From Bacteroidetes bacterium OLB9 (GTDB taxonomy: Bacteria; Bacteroidota; Bacteroidia; Chitinophagales; Saprospiraceae), in contig LNBW01000026.1 of the NCBI GenBank assembly GCA_001567255.1, positions 1-51,412 on the forward strand: 51,412 bases of DNA. The letters run 5' to 3'. The translations under genes and the position numbers were made by a program. Below the pieces are notes generated by a model. It did no database searches and was not told the DNA's origin. It saw only the letters and a list, made by a program, of their open reading frames with translations. Positions 1 through 9,646 of the stretch are shown one piece after another (positions within the stretch are counted from its first letter, which is position 1; each line of letters starts with the position of its first letter).

Positions 1-829
1 AGTCAGGAGAACGGATAAGAAAATACATTTATATACTATAATGATATAATATTATTTAATATATTTATTATTGAGATACAATATTATATATTAAAAATAC
101 CTCCTATGCGCAAGAACATAGTTCTTCAAATTTTTGTAGATATTGGCGATTATGATAAAGATTTAGACCAATTTGCTGTGAAAAGCAACTTTTAGACAGT
201 TAAATCAAGAGAAGAAACAGAGAATCTCAACTTTCTCCTACTGAAAGAATGACCAATTTGTCTGTTTCCATTGGAGTTCATATCGCCACATCCTTCATTA
301 TTATAACAATTTAGTATGTGACAAATGGAAAGTTTTTTCTGATTTGTAAACCTATTCACATTTTGAATCAATACAGCATACTTTATTAGCTCCTCAAGTG
401 AAAGCAAGCATTATGTATATGGACTGGTGATTGTTTTATGGGCACTATATCAATGAGCATTGGTTTATTCCTAAAAAAATAATTAAAAGCGTAAATGATA
501 TTGTTGATTATGAAATTAAAGTTAGGATGATATGGTGTCCCATTAAATGTCTCCATCACTGATCAAAGTGGGTAACTAAGATGGTACTTATTTAGAGCAT
601 GATGGTTATGCTGTGTATTTATTGGAAGAGGTATAACATTAGGAACACCCATTCATTAGACTTGTAAAATATTATACTTTATATCTGAAAGTAACAACCA
701 CTTAATTTTTGGTATTTATATAAAATTCAATCATTTAATATAGTATTTTTAAAATAAAACTCTAAATTTGCATGAGCAAGTCAGACGTATGAGTATTATG
801 TATTTATTAATCTAATACACTCCGTCTTT
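1..829. other. Gene-poor, decayed-looking region
   Basis: No convincing gene. Short open stretches exist (for example a forward frame at about 432-560 reading HYINEHWFIPKK and onward), but they are interrupted by stops, have no start context and match no family I know. The composition is AT-rich. It may be the worn-down remains of a former coding region. The only functional element I can support is the promoter-like box near 763 for the gene that follows. Confidence 0.5.
763..770 (+). promoter_or_regulatory. Bacteroidota -7 promoter element (TAAATTTG)
   Basis: TAAATTTG matches the TAnnTTTG -7 consensus of Bacteroidota and lies 60 bp before the start codon of the secreted beta-propeller gene. 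A clear -33 TTG is not evident. Confidence 0.5.
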
Positions 830-3595
830 ATGAAAGTACCATTTTGCCTTTGTTTTTTTGTTTGGACTTTTTGTATATCAGCCCAACCTAGTGTCTGGTA
901 TAATTCCGGAATAGGTGGGGGCGGTTCATTATTTGCACCTTCTATTAGTCCGTCCAATCCTGACCATATTTACATTCAGTGTGATATGTCTGAAGTATTT
1001 CATACGACGAATGCGGGACAACAGTGGTCTCCAGTGCCATTTACACAACTGATATCTACAGGAGGAATTCATACTGTAGAGTTTACATCCGATCCCAATA
1101 TCCTTTATACCGTCAATTATGGATTTCTAGATGATACACGCTTCCCTGTGAAGTCCACAGACGGTGGGGCTACGTGGCAAGCACTTTCAAATGATCCTAC
1201 AGGTGGTGAAGTGTGGTATATTTCTGCTGATCCTAATTCTACCCAACGACTAATATTGGCGTCCTATACAGCCTTGTACCTATCGTCAGATGGCGGAAAC
1301 ACCTTTTCATTAAAGTACAACAACAACAGTGATTTTCTCATTTCAGGTGTATTTTGGGATGGGAATAATATCTTTGTGGGTACACAGATCGGTTTGTTAG
1401 TATCCTCTGATGGTGGCAATCAATTCTCTCTGGATAATGGATCAGGCTTCCCATCAGGCTATGGTTTTATGAGTTTTACTGGCTCGAAAAGCAATGGTAT
1501 TACCCGGCTAATGGGGACCATTGCCAATCAGGCTGACTTGTATCCCGGAGTGAATGCATTGGATATTGATATTTATTCCTCTATCATAGCACGTGACTAT
1601 GGCGCAGGTGGCTGGACGACAAAGGTGGGAGGCATAAGCTCCGATGATAATCTTTTTTATATTGCTTCGGCAGACAATAATTCAGCTGTGTTCTATGTTG
1701 GTGGCACAAATCCTAATACTGCCTACCCAGTAATTTATAAAACTTCAGATGGTGGAAATACATGGAGTCCAGTATTTCTAACTACCAATAATCAAAATAT
1801 ATACACTGGATATTCCGGCTACCAGGGTGATGAAGACTGGTGGTATGGCGAAATTGTCTTTGGTCTAGCTGTGGCACCTACGGATGCCCAAAGAGTTATC
1901 TTCACCGATTTTGGATTTGCTCATATTTCACAGGACGGCGGTGCAACCTGGAGACAAGCATATGTTGATGCTGCAGACCAAAATCCTCCCGGAAGTCCGA
2001 CACCCAAGGATAAAGCGTACCACACAAACGGTCTTGAAAACACCTCGTGTTGGAATCTGCACTGGCTAAAAAATAATCCTAGTATTATGATGGCCTCTTA
2101 TACGGATATTACTGCATTGAGGAGTACGGATGGAGGTAATAAATGGGCATTTGACTTTGACGGAATTTCGTATAATACGGTATATCATGTCATAGAACAT
2201 CCCACCAATGGTACGCTTTATGCTGCAGTGAGTAGTGTACACGATATGTATCAAAGTACCTACCTGATGGACAGTAGAATTGACGGTGGAACCGGCGCCA
2301 TTTTATACAGTACAGACCAAGGTGAGCATTGGAACATGCTTCACAACTTTAATCATCCTGTAATTTGGTTGGCCTTAGATCCAAATAATCCGAATAGAAT
2401 GTATGCAAGCGTGATTCATAGTGTTGATGGCGGTATTTATACCTCTGCCAATGTCAACCTTCTAAGCTCATCTTCATGGACAAAAACCTCATCGCCACCA
2501 CGGACAGAGGGTCATCCTTACAATGTTGCAGTGCTCAATGATGGTATGTTAGTCACTACCTGGTCAGGGAGAAGAGCATCTGGAAATTTTACTGCAAGTT
2601 CAGGTGTATTTATCAGTAATGACCAGGGCAGCACCTGGCAGGATAGATCTGATCGCCCTAACATGGATTATTGGACTAAAGACATCACCATCGACCCCAA
2701 TGATCCAACTCAAAATACATGGTATGTAGCTGTATTCAGTGGATGGGGTGGACCGTCCAACGACAAGGGCGGACTATACAAATCAACTGATAGAGGACTT
2801 TCCTGGACAAAAATTTTCAATGGGTATAGAGTGGAATCTTGCACCATTGACCCCGCCAACCCTTCAAAGGCATATGTTACGACGGAAAATGAAGGATTAT
2901 GGTATAGCTCCAATATAAACACATCAAATCCTGATTTTATTCAACAAACATCTTATGACTTTATGCATCCGATGCGCGTCATATACAACCCACATGATTT
3001 AACCAAAATATGGATAACAAGCTTTGGAAATGGTCTTAAATATGGTGAGGACACATCAATACCACTTCAATTATTTAATTTAGATTTTAATGGATATGCG
3101 TCTATTGATGGGAATCTGCTGTCTTGGAAATTTGATCCATCAGAAGAAATAATGGACACTTTATATCTTCAAAGGAGTAAAGATGGAAAGTCATATGAAA
3201 ATATTTACCTGGAGCAAAGTACAACGCATTTTTCCGGACAAAAAAAGGACACACAACCTTACCCCATCACCTATTACCGACTAAAGATAAGATATGCTTC
3301 AGGAAGATCAGAATATTCACAGATATTAGCATTGAAAAATGACCATTTCCATCAAATATTTGTCTTTCCAACACTCGTTTCTGACCATATCGTTATTTCA
3401 CATGTGAATCAAGGATTGGGTGATATTAACGTAAAAATAGTTAACATTCAAGGAAATAGAGTGATCGACGAAATAATGTCTATGGGGGATGAAAAAATTA
3501 TCAATGGTTTAGAGATTTTACCACCTGGTTTTTATACTATTATCTTATACCAAAATGGTGTGTTACTTTATTCTGGAAGATTTATCAAACAGTAA
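830..3595 (+). CDS. Secreted GH74-like/sialidase-like beta-propeller with T9SS sorting domain
   Basis: A 921-residue secreted protein. Residues 1-18 form a Sec signal peptide. The mature N-terminus (WYNSGIGGGGSLFAPSISP, followed by a CDMSEVFHT segment) resembles the opening blade of GH74 xyloglucanases, where the family has GGGG, then a TD(I/V)GG segment carrying a catalytic Asp. At least nine Asp-box turns follow (STDGGATW, SSDGGNTF, TSDGGNTW, SQDGGATW, STDGGNKW, SNDQGSTW, STDRGLSW and variants), indicating a seven-bladed or tandem beta-propeller. About residues 740-835 form a fibronectin-like linker, and the last ~80 residues (VFPTLVSDHIVIS to the C-terminus) are a type A T9SS sorting domain, so the protein should be exported and anchored or released at the cell surface. 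The substrate is not certain: the TDIGG motif is altered to CDMSE, so it may be a non-catalytic or divergent glycan-binding relative. It stands alone with no carbohydrate-uptake (SusCD) genes beside it. Confidence 0.75.
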   Translation: MKVPFCLCFFVWTFCISAQPSVWYNSGIGGGGSLFAPSISPSNPDHIYIQCDMSEVFHTTNAGQQWSPVPFTQLISTGGIHTVEFTSDPNILYTVNYGFLDDTRFPVKSTDGGATWQALSNDPTGGEVWYISADPNSTQRLILASYTALYLSSDGGNTFSLKYNNNSDFLISGVFWDGNNIFVGTQIGLLVSSDGGNQFSLDNGSGFPSGYGFMSFTGSKSNGITRLMGTIANQADLYPGVNALDIDIYSSIIARDYGAGGWTTKVGGISSDDNLFYIASADNNSAVFYVGGTNPNTAYPVIYKTSDGGNTWSPVFLTTNNQNIYTGYSGYQGDEDWWYGEIVFGLAVAPTDAQRVIFTDFGFAHISQDGGATWRQAYVDAADQNPPGSPTPKDKAYHTNGLENTSCWNLHWLKNNPSIMMASYTDITALRSTDGGNKWAFDFDGISYNTVYHVIEHPTNGTLYAAVSSVHDMYQSTYLMDSRIDGGTGAILYSTDQGEHWNMLHNFNHPVIWLALDPNNPNRMYASVIHSVDGGIYTSANVNLLSSSSWTKTSSPPRTEGHPYNVAVLNDGMLVTTWSGRRASGNFTASSGVFISNDQGSTWQDRSDRPNMDYWTKDITIDPNDPTQNTWYVAVFSGWGGPSNDKGGLYKSTDRGLSWTKIFNGYRVESCTIDPANPSKAYVTTENEGLWYSSNINTSNPDFIQQTSYDFMHPMRVIYNPHDLTKIWITSFGNGLKYGEDTSIPLQLFNLDFNGYASIDGNLLSWKFDPSEEIMDTLYLQRSKDGKSYENIYLEQSTTHFSGQKKDTQPYPITYYRLKIRYASGRSEYSQILALKNDHFHQIFVFPTLVSDHIVISHVNQGLGDINVKIVNIQGNRVIDEIMSMGDEKIINGLEILPPGFYTIILYQNGVLLYSGRFIKQ

Positions 3596-4016
3596 ATGTT
3601 ATAAAGCTTGAAAATATAATATTATGGTTTAATAATTTCCAAAAAGACATATAAATTTTGGAGCAAATGGCTATGAACCAGTGGTATTATCAAATAATCA
3701 TACAATTAAGATTATCCCGGATTACTCAATAGACTTAAATCCAAAAGGAAATGGTACAAAATAGCTATGAGGCTAGCAGATTTTAACAATAGGCAAAGAT
3801 TTACAATGTCGAGAACCGAAAATAGATAAGAAGCAGTATTTTCATGCAGAAAGATTCTAATGTGTAATTTGGGTTTGCCAAGGATGTAGTCATCCACATT
3901 TCCAGAAAAGTAGAATATTAGGAAAAGGCAGCCATGTTACTTACCAACCACAAATTTTGAGCTGGGTCTGTAAGTAATCATAGCCATTTACAGCCCCCTC
4001 AAATATTTATATCGTT
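3596..4016. other. Intergenic region without recognisable gene
   Basis: About 420 bp without a supportable gene. A short forward frame near 3660-3770 reads like protein (GANGYEPVVLSNNHTIKI) but ends at a stop after about 35 codons and has no start. It may be a fragment of a decayed secreted-protein gene. No hairpin terminator stands out. Confidence 0.4.
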
Positions 4017-4502
4017 TTAATCAAAGTATTGATTATATAACTTATAAGAGTCACTCAATTTTGCAATGATAGCGTTTGCTGTTTCAGCATCCTGAGCATC
4101 TATAAGTTCATCTACTAATTCTAAATGAGGCTCTAACCATTTATGTAATTCTTGATGGCTTTTGCCTTCCATAGTACAACTTTTGATGAGTTCTTGATTT
4201 TTTTCTCTAAGCTTTTCTGCTAATGAATGGAAATCAACGTCACCTTTTTTAATGTAAGCACTTAGAAGTTTTTCTGCATCATCAATAAAGGGTTTCATTT
4301 CTTCGTTTACAGCCCATTTTTCTCCATTATTGAGTTCAATTGGACTAAGATCAGTCATTTCCTCTGCCTCTTCATCGTGATGGTCCACAATTTCACTAGA
4401 CTCAGTGGTGATATCTGTACTTTCTGCATTTTTGCAGCCTACAGAAAAAAGGGCAGTTATAAACATCATTAATGCTGGAATAATCAGTTTTGCAAGTTTC
4501 AT
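4017..4502 (-). CDS. Predicted lipoprotein of unknown function
   Basis: A 161-residue protein with a lipoprotein signal: a basic N-terminus (MKLAK), a hydrophobic stretch and a lipobox-like FSVGC, so Cys23 would be lipidated. The next ~25 residues are rich in Ser, Thr, Asp and Glu with an HHDEE patch, typical of a flexible tether. The remainder is predicted helical (WAVNEEMKPFIDDAEKLL and onward), with conserved-looking His/Glu positions and one further Cys (SCTMEG). It resembles small helical periplasmic lipoproteins of Bacteroidota of unknown role. A metal-related job could be imagined from the acidic/His patch, but nothing proves it. It lies 136 bp downstream of putP on the same strand. 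Confidence 0.65.
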   Translation of the reverse strand: MKLAKLIIPALMMFITALFSVGCKNAESTDITTESSEIVDHHDEEAEEMTDLSPIELNNGEKWAVNEEMKPFIDDAEKLLSAYIKKGDVDFHSLAEKLREKNQELIKSCTMEGKSHQELHKWLEPHLELVDELIDAQDAETANAIIAKLSDSYKLYNQYFD

Positions 4503-4638
4503 ATGATATAATAATTAAATGTTTAATAACAATAATACATATTTTAGAAAATAGTTACCGGTCTCATCTCCTTTCTATATAACTTAACAAATAATCAACA
4601 GAATTGTACTATCATTTACTGTATTTCTATTCGGATAC

Positions 4639-6138
4639 TTACTTGGATTGAAGTATTGATTCCATATGATTAAATTCATCTGTTATTACTTGATCAGGTT
4701 TATAAGTAATAGCTGAAATAATGAGATTGACTAATAACGCAATAATAAATCCGGGTATAATCTCATAGATATCCTTGTAGGGATGTTCAAAATATACCCA
4801 AAGTAAAACAACGACACCGCCGGCGAGCATTCCCCAAAGTGCACCCTGCCAGGTGGATTTTGGATTGAGTAAGGCCAGTAAAATCAACGGTCCAAATGCA
4901 GCTCCAAAGCCTGCCCATGCATTGCCTACTAGATTGAGGATGTTGTCTTTAGGATGCAGCGATAGTAATAATGCAATGGCTGCTACAGCTAGTACAGCCA
5001 GACGACTCACTAATAGTAGATGCTTGGATGATTTGTTTTGACCGTAGAAGGGTTTGTATATATCTTCTGTCAATGAACTCGATGTCACTAATAGTTGTGA
5101 TGATATGGTACTCATAATGGCTGCCAGAATTGCTGATAATAGAAACCCGGAAACCAAAGGATGAAATAGCACACGTGAAAAGTATATAAAAACCGTTTCT
5201 GCCTCCTTTTGGGAGCTGTCAAAAAGTTGCATGGTAGCGATATCTAGCTTCATGGTATAAGCTATACCAATCAAACCTACAAGTACAGCACCGATAACCG
5301 TAAAAATCATCCACGAAATGCCGACTCTCCTTGCTTTAGTTAAGTCTTCCGGATGCTCAATGGCCATAAATCGCACCAGAATATGCGGTTGTCCAAAGTA
5401 ACCCAATCCCCAGGCCAAAAGAGATATAATCCCAATAGTAGTAGTACCTTCAAAGAAGTCGAGATAATGGCTTCCCTTTGAGTTGATGAGGTTGATGGTT
5501 TCATTTACACCTCCGAGTTCGTTCAATGCAACAATGGGAACGATAATCAATGCCAAAACCATTATAGTTCCTTGCACAAAATCTGTCAGACTTACAGCCA
5601 GAAAGCCACCCATAAAAGTGTACATCACTACTACCATACTTGTGATCCACACGCCAGTTGAATAATCTAGATGAAAGGCAGATTCAAAAAGCTTTCCGCC
5701 GGCCACCATGCCTGCTGAGGTGTAAAGCGTAAAGAAAATCAGTATAAACACGGAAGATGTAATTTTAAGAAGATGGGTTTTGTCTTTGTAACGGTTTTCA
5801 AAAAACACTGGTAGCGTGATGGCATTTTGAGATACTTCAGTATATACCCGCAGACGTGGTGCTACGAATATATAATTGAGGTAAGCACCGACTGTAACAC
5901 CAATGACTAACCATATACTACCTAGGCCACTAAAGTACATTGCCCCGGGTAAGCCCATCAAAAGCCAGCCACTCATGTCTGCTGCTCCAGCTGAAAGCGC
6001 CGTGACGACAGCTCCGATTTTTCTACCGCCGATTAAGAATTCTTCAGAATTGGAGGTGGATTTTCGATAGGAATAAACACCGATTGCAAGCATCAAAAGA
6101 AGGTAAAGACTGATGGATATGGTCTCAAATATTTCCAT
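4639..6138 (-). CDS. putP: Sodium/proline symporter PutP
   Basis: A 499-residue inner-membrane transporter of the sodium:solute symporter family that imports L-proline with Na+. Similarity to E. coli PutP runs the whole length. The N-terminal GGR segment is followed by TALSAGAADMSGWLLMG, which contains the Asp-Met-Ser of the Na+ site (Asp55 and Ser57 in E. coli). Next come LFESAF and the MGGFLAVSLTDFVQG signature. About thirteen hydrophobic segments are visible, as expected for the family, and the length is normal (E. coli 502). No putA proline dehydrogenase is in the window, so proline could serve as nutrient or osmolyte. A TATTTTTG -7 element lies 73-80 bp upstream. Confidence 0.93.
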   Translation of the reverse strand: MEIFETISISLYLLLMLAIGVYSYRKSTSNSEEFLIGGRKIGAVVTALSAGAADMSGWLLMGLPGAMYFSGLGSIWLVIGVTVGAYLNYIFVAPRLRVYTEVSQNAITLPVFFENRYKDKTHLLKITSSVFILIFFTLYTSAGMVAGGKLFESAFHLDYSTGVWITSMVVVMYTFMGGFLAVSLTDFVQGTIMVLALIIVPIVALNELGGVNETINLINSKGSHYLDFFEGTTTIGIISLLAWGLGYFGQPHILVRFMAIEHPEDLTKARRVGISWMIFTVIGAVLVGLIGIAYTMKLDIATMQLFDSSQKEAETVFIYFSRVLFHPLVSGFLLSAILAAIMSTISSQLLVTSSSLTEDIYKPFYGQNKSSKHLLLVSRLAVLAVAAIALLLSLHPKDNILNLVGNAWAGFGAAFGPLILLALLNPKSTWQGALWGMLAGGVVVLLWVYFEHPYKDIYEIIPGFIIALLVNLIISAITYKPDQVITDEFNHMESILQSK

Positions 6139-6210
6139 GCCATTTATTTTGATCGCTCAAATTTGTGATTATTATTGGGAAATTCATTGTTTTTTGCTGA
6201 ATTTCTTTTG

Positions 6211-6218
6211 CAAAAATA
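6211..6218 (-). promoter_or_regulatory. -7 promoter element for putP (TATTTTTG)
   Basis: On the minus strand this reads TATTTTTG, matching TAnnTTTG. It predicts a transcript start near 6205 and a leader of about 65 nt for putP. Confidence 0.5.
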
Positions 6219-6269
6219 TGAAGCATGACTTTTTAAATCAAAAGCATCTTTATATTCATCAGTCGATGC

Positions 6270-7287
6270 TTACAAACTCAGCAAAAACTGTATCGTATCA
6301 ACATTATCGGCATAGGTGTCAATAGAAGGTGATTGAGAAGTGCCGGGAGGTATGACAATAAGGCCATCGACAGCTTGGTTACAAACTATGCATTGGATGG
6401 CATCAATATAGTTATTTAGATCGGTGGACAGTGCATTTAAATCATCATAATATTCATAATGAATACTACCAATTCTGGACACCATGTCTTTACTTTCACG
6501 CAAGACTACAAATTCATTTTGCAAAAAAGCCTCTTTATTGAGAAGAAATAAGGCGACGTTATAGTCGAAGTTATTCTTGTATTTATTATGGAGAATGATG
6601 TCACGGTAAGTTTCAAAACCCTTAAAAAGTCGCTCAATGTTATATCCTCTCGGTACATAGACTTTACTGATATTTCTGCATCCCAGACCAAAATAGGAGA
6701 AAATATCATGCGCCATGTTTTGTAAATCTTGCTCTGTTTCTGTACCTGTGATGATGGCAATACCATTGCGATTACGTCGGATGATATGTGGCACATTTCT
6801 AAAATAATATTCAAAATGCACGGCCGCATTATTGCTTCCGGTGGCGATGACTGCATCATAGTCTTTGAGCTTGTCAGTATGGTTAAAATAGGTCGATGCT
6901 TTGGGTTCTATTTTGGTAAGTTGTTCTATAAAAAAAAGTGGGCAGCACACGGTCTTTTTCACTCATTTTTACGAATGAGATATGTCCGGTGAGATAACAA
7001 CAAAGTAAATCATGAAAGCCCACAAATGGGATGTTTCCTGCTAGGACAAGACCTATTCTTTTTTGCACTTTAGGGCTATCTAGTTTATATTTGTCTATCA
7101 AGTAAGATAGAGCACCCTCACTCAAAAATTGATCAGTGATAGCTTTCATTGCCTGACGGATGTTGCTCGGCGTAAACCACGGATTCTCTCTGTATGCTCT
7201 ATCAATGACTACTTCAAAATCATCATCCGGATGTTGCCATTGGTGACCTAAGGATATTAAGCTTTTGTATCTTTCAGTGATTTCCAT
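6270..7287 (-). pseudogene. Acyl-CoA reductase (LuxC family), split by a one-base frameshift
   Basis: Two overlapping frames together make one LuxC-type (PF05893) acyl-CoA reductase of about 338 residues, the normal length for Bacteroidota members. The family reduces acyl-CoA to aldehyde with NADPH. The first frame (7287 down to about 6943) gives MEITERYKSLISLGHQW through the conserved VLAGNIPFVGFHDLLCCYL and KMSEKDRV. The second frame continues LFFIEQLTKIEPK, then DAVIATGSNNAAVHFEYYF, a conserved nucleotide-binding segment, and CRNISKVYVPRGY. The join lies at a CCC followed by an eight-base T run in the coding sense (A run at 6930-6937). Removing one base from either gives an uninterrupted product. 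The gene follows rluD by 18 bp and probably shares its transcript. It may be a real null, a read error or a slippage site. Confidence 0.8.
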
Positions 7288-7305
7288 TTGTCATGATTAA
7301 TAGGG

Positions 7306-8391
7306 TTACGCTTCAATATTTCCATCATTTTCAGAAGCTAGGATTTCTTTTCTTGCACTGACATAATTTCGCCATTTGTTGAGCACATTCGTAAAATCTT
7401 CAGGCAATTCCGATTCAAAATGCATGGGTTTTTCTGTCACAGGATGTATGAAGCCGAGACTTTTGGCATGAAGTGCCTGTCTGGGCAATAAAGCAAAGCA
7501 ATTTTCAACAAACTGTCGATATTTATTAAACACAGTACCTTTAAGTATCTGATCTCCTTTGTATCGTGCATCATTGAATAACGTGTGGCCGATATGCTTC
7601 ATATGTACCCGTATCTGATGCGTTCTTCCGGTTTCTAGGTGACATTTAATCAGTGTGACGTAGTAGAGATGTTCGATTACTTCGTAATGGGTCACGGCGT
7701 GTTTTCCTTGACTGCCGTCAGGATAAACGATTAATTGCATTCGATCTTTCTCACTTCTGCCGATATGGCCCGTGATCGTACCTTTTTCGTTTTCGATATT
7801 TCCCCAGACTAGGGCTATATATTCTCTAGTGACCGTGTGGTCAAAAAACTGCTTTGAAAGGTGTGTCATTGCATACTCATTCTTTGCAATGAGCAAGAGC
7901 CCGGAGGTGTCTTTATCGATCCGATGTACTAATCCAGGTCTATCCGGGGTATTTCCTTTCATTATCGGCAACTGTTGATTTTGGAAGTGGTAAAGCAGTG
8001 CATTGACAAGTGTACCCGAAGAGTTGCCTACACCTGGATGTACCACTAAACCTGCCGGTTTGTTGATCACCATGAGATCGTTATCTTCATAGACAATGTC
8101 TAATGGTATATCTTCTGGTACTAGATCAGAAACCTCATTAGGGTCAGAAGGAAGGACTAAGCTGATTTCATCACCGGGACGGACTTTGTAGTTGGCTTTG
8201 ATGGGTTTGTCATTGACCAAAATACAGCCTATATTGATGGCATTTTGAATCCTTGTACGTGATACTCGTTCGAGTCTGTCCATCAAAAATTTATCAATCC
8301 GTATAGATGTTTGATTTTTGTCACATATAATGCGCTGATGTTCAAACATTTCGTCAGAAATCTCTAAGTCTGTATATTTGATCGCTGCCAT
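7306..8391 (-). CDS. rluD: 23S rRNA pseudouridine synthase, RluD family
   Basis: A 361-residue pseudouridine synthase of the RluA/RluD family, which isomerises uridines in 23S rRNA (RluD: helix 69) or other RNA targets. Residues 28-85 form an S4 RNA-binding domain (RIDKFLMDRLERVSRTRIQN). The catalytic domain follows, with VINKPAGLVVHPG and the catalytic-loop motif HRIDKDTSG, in which Asp159 is the expected catalytic residue. GRTHQIRVHM and the C-terminal HAKSLGF segment are also intact. Length and domain order suit RluD rather than the shorter RluC. The gene starts 10 bp after the preceding outer-membrane protein gene, suggesting co-transcription. Confidence 0.88.
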   Translation of the reverse strand: MAAIKYTDLEISDEMFEHQRIICDKNQTSIRIDKFLMDRLERVSRTRIQNAINIGCILVNDKPIKANYKVRPGDEISLVLPSDPNEVSDLVPEDIPLDIVYEDNDLMVINKPAGLVVHPGVGNSSGTLVNALLYHFQNQQLPIMKGNTPDRPGLVHRIDKDTSGLLLIAKNEYAMTHLSKQFFDHTVTREYIALVWGNIENEKGTITGHIGRSEKDRMQLIVYPDGSQGKHAVTHYEVIEHLYYVTLIKCHLETGRTHQIRVHMKHIGHTLFNDARYKGDQILKGTVFNKYRQFVENCFALLPRQALHAKSLGFIHPVTEKPMHFESELPEDFTNVLNKWRNYVSARKEILASENDGNIEA

Positions 8392-8401
8392 TGCCTAAAT
8401 A

Positions 8402-9112
8402 TTAAAATCTATAAGTCACCCCTAAATCATAGCGGACGATGTCTGTAGTTGAATGATGCTTGTCAAAGGCATCCAAGATCTTATCTTGTATGGTATTTTT
8501 TGGGTTTTTAGAATAATAATCAACACTGAGCCCAGGCAGATAACTTGCTTTTGCATTCAAGTACCACTCGCTCGCGATCGGTATTTGAAGTCCTACGGAT
8601 GCACCGTAAGTCAATGAAAGACTGCCGGAATCAAAATTAGTGTCAGAACTATCTTCTCCTTGTACGGTCAATGAGGTGAGCGTGTAAAGCCATTTGTAAC
8701 CTAAATGCCCTTCTACATAACACTCAATAGGGCCTAAATAAATGTCAGGATAGAATCGGAATCTACCGTCAAATCCAAGTACATTGCTGGTAGTGGATTC
8801 ATCAAATGTCACATAATAGTAGTCAACGACATGGGTTGTGACACCTGATTCAGAGCCGAGATTGGTATAATAAATTGAAATACCCCAGAAGGAAGGTTTG
8901 TCTTGCTTGATTTGTCTGAGATAGCCCATTTCAATGCCCATTCTATTTGAATTATTATTACCGAATGGTCCGACAGGCTGAAAAAGAGATAGTCCTGCTT
9001 CAAAAAAACTGACTTTATACTGCCCACGCAAATGGGAGGCACTCATCACCATCAATGTCGTGACTAAAATCCAATTAACCCAACGAATGTTAAATCTAGC
9101 TTTAGATATCAT
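8402..9112 (-). CDS. Outer-membrane beta-barrel protein (hypothetical)
   Basis: A 236-residue protein with a signal peptide (WILVTTLMVMSASHLRGQ) and alternating polar/hydrophobic strands ending in YDLGVTYRF, an aromatic C-terminus typical of outer-membrane barrels. The pattern (FEAGLSLFQPVGPFG, LTYGASVGLQIP) resembles PorT/OmpW-sized outer-membrane beta-barrel proteins of Bacteroidota. I chose the ATG at 9112. A GTG six bases earlier (9118) is also open, but a TATCTTTG promoter box ends at 9118, so transcription probably starts at about 9113 and the messenger would be nearly leaderless. Function is unknown. It heads the presumed rluD/acyl-CoA reductase transcript. Confidence 0.7.
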   Translation of the reverse strand: MISKARFNIRWVNWILVTTLMVMSASHLRGQYKVSFFEAGLSLFQPVGPFGNNNSNRMGIEMGYLRQIKQDKPSFWGISIYYTNLGSESGVTTHVVDYYYVTFDESTTSNVLGFDGRFRFYPDIYLGPIECYVEGHLGYKWLYTLTSLTVQGEDSSDTNFDSGSLSLTYGASVGLQIPIASEWYLNAKASYLPGLSVDYYSKNPKNTIQDKILDAFDKHHSTTDIVRYDLGVTYRF

Positions 9113-9117
9113 GGTCA

Positions 9118-9125
9118 CAAAGATA
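9118..9125 (-). promoter_or_regulatory. -7 promoter element (TATCTTTG) abutting the start codon
   Basis: TATCTTTG on the minus strand, a full match to TAnnTTTG, lies only 5 bp before the ATG at 9112. With the usual spacing the transcript would begin at or within one or two bases of the start codon. Confidence 0.55.
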
Positions 9126-9277
9126 ATCAGATTTTTTAATCATAGAAAGCTAGGCGCCAACAAGGTCTTAAAAAGGTAACCTACCACAAAGATTTTTTAT
9201 TAGATTGAAGTCGTAAAATCGGATTTTAATCGAGGATTATATATATAAAAATACATGAAATGATTACCTATTCAAAA

Positions 9278-9646
9278 TTATCTTCTTTTAATTAGATAGT
9301 AAAATGCAGCTATGACTTTTGTGAAAATGTTGAGTTTTCCGGTCTTATTACTTAGCGCAACAGCAAACTGAAATATACTAATAGTCATTCCCAAAAATAT
9401 AAATAAGATTTGGCTTTCGGTGTCAGAATATACATTATATACCAGCCAAATCGCCGTCAAGACAATCAATACGGTCAAAGCAAAAATGCCCCATATGACT
9501 GGTTGAATTCCGTATTTAGACATGAGCATACGAGCGAAAGGATTTTGCTCTTGAGAAGGGTGTTTTACCCGATTGGCAGTTGTAATACAATCCATATATT
9601 TAGAGATAATCATCATAAGTGCAGTAATCCAGATGAGTACAAACAT
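9278..9646 (-). CDS. Small integral membrane protein, unknown function
   Basis: A 122-residue protein with about four predicted membrane segments (VLIWITALMMIISKYM; VIWGIFALTVLIVLTAIWLV; ILFIFLGMTISIFQFAVAL; a last amphipathic stretch) and a basic tail (YLIKRR). The loop after the first segment carries the polar NPFARMLMSKYG. I do not recognise a named family with confidence; DUF5658-like small membrane proteins have a similar plan. It overlaps the end of the upstream small membrane protein gene by 34 bp, so the two are probably translated from one message. Confidence 0.55.
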   Translation of the reverse strand: MFVLIWITALMMIISKYMDCITTANRVKHPSQEQNPFARMLMSKYGIQPVIWGIFALTVLIVLTAIWLVYNVYSDTESQILFIFLGMTISIFQFAVALSNKTGKLNIFTKVIAAFYYLIKRR

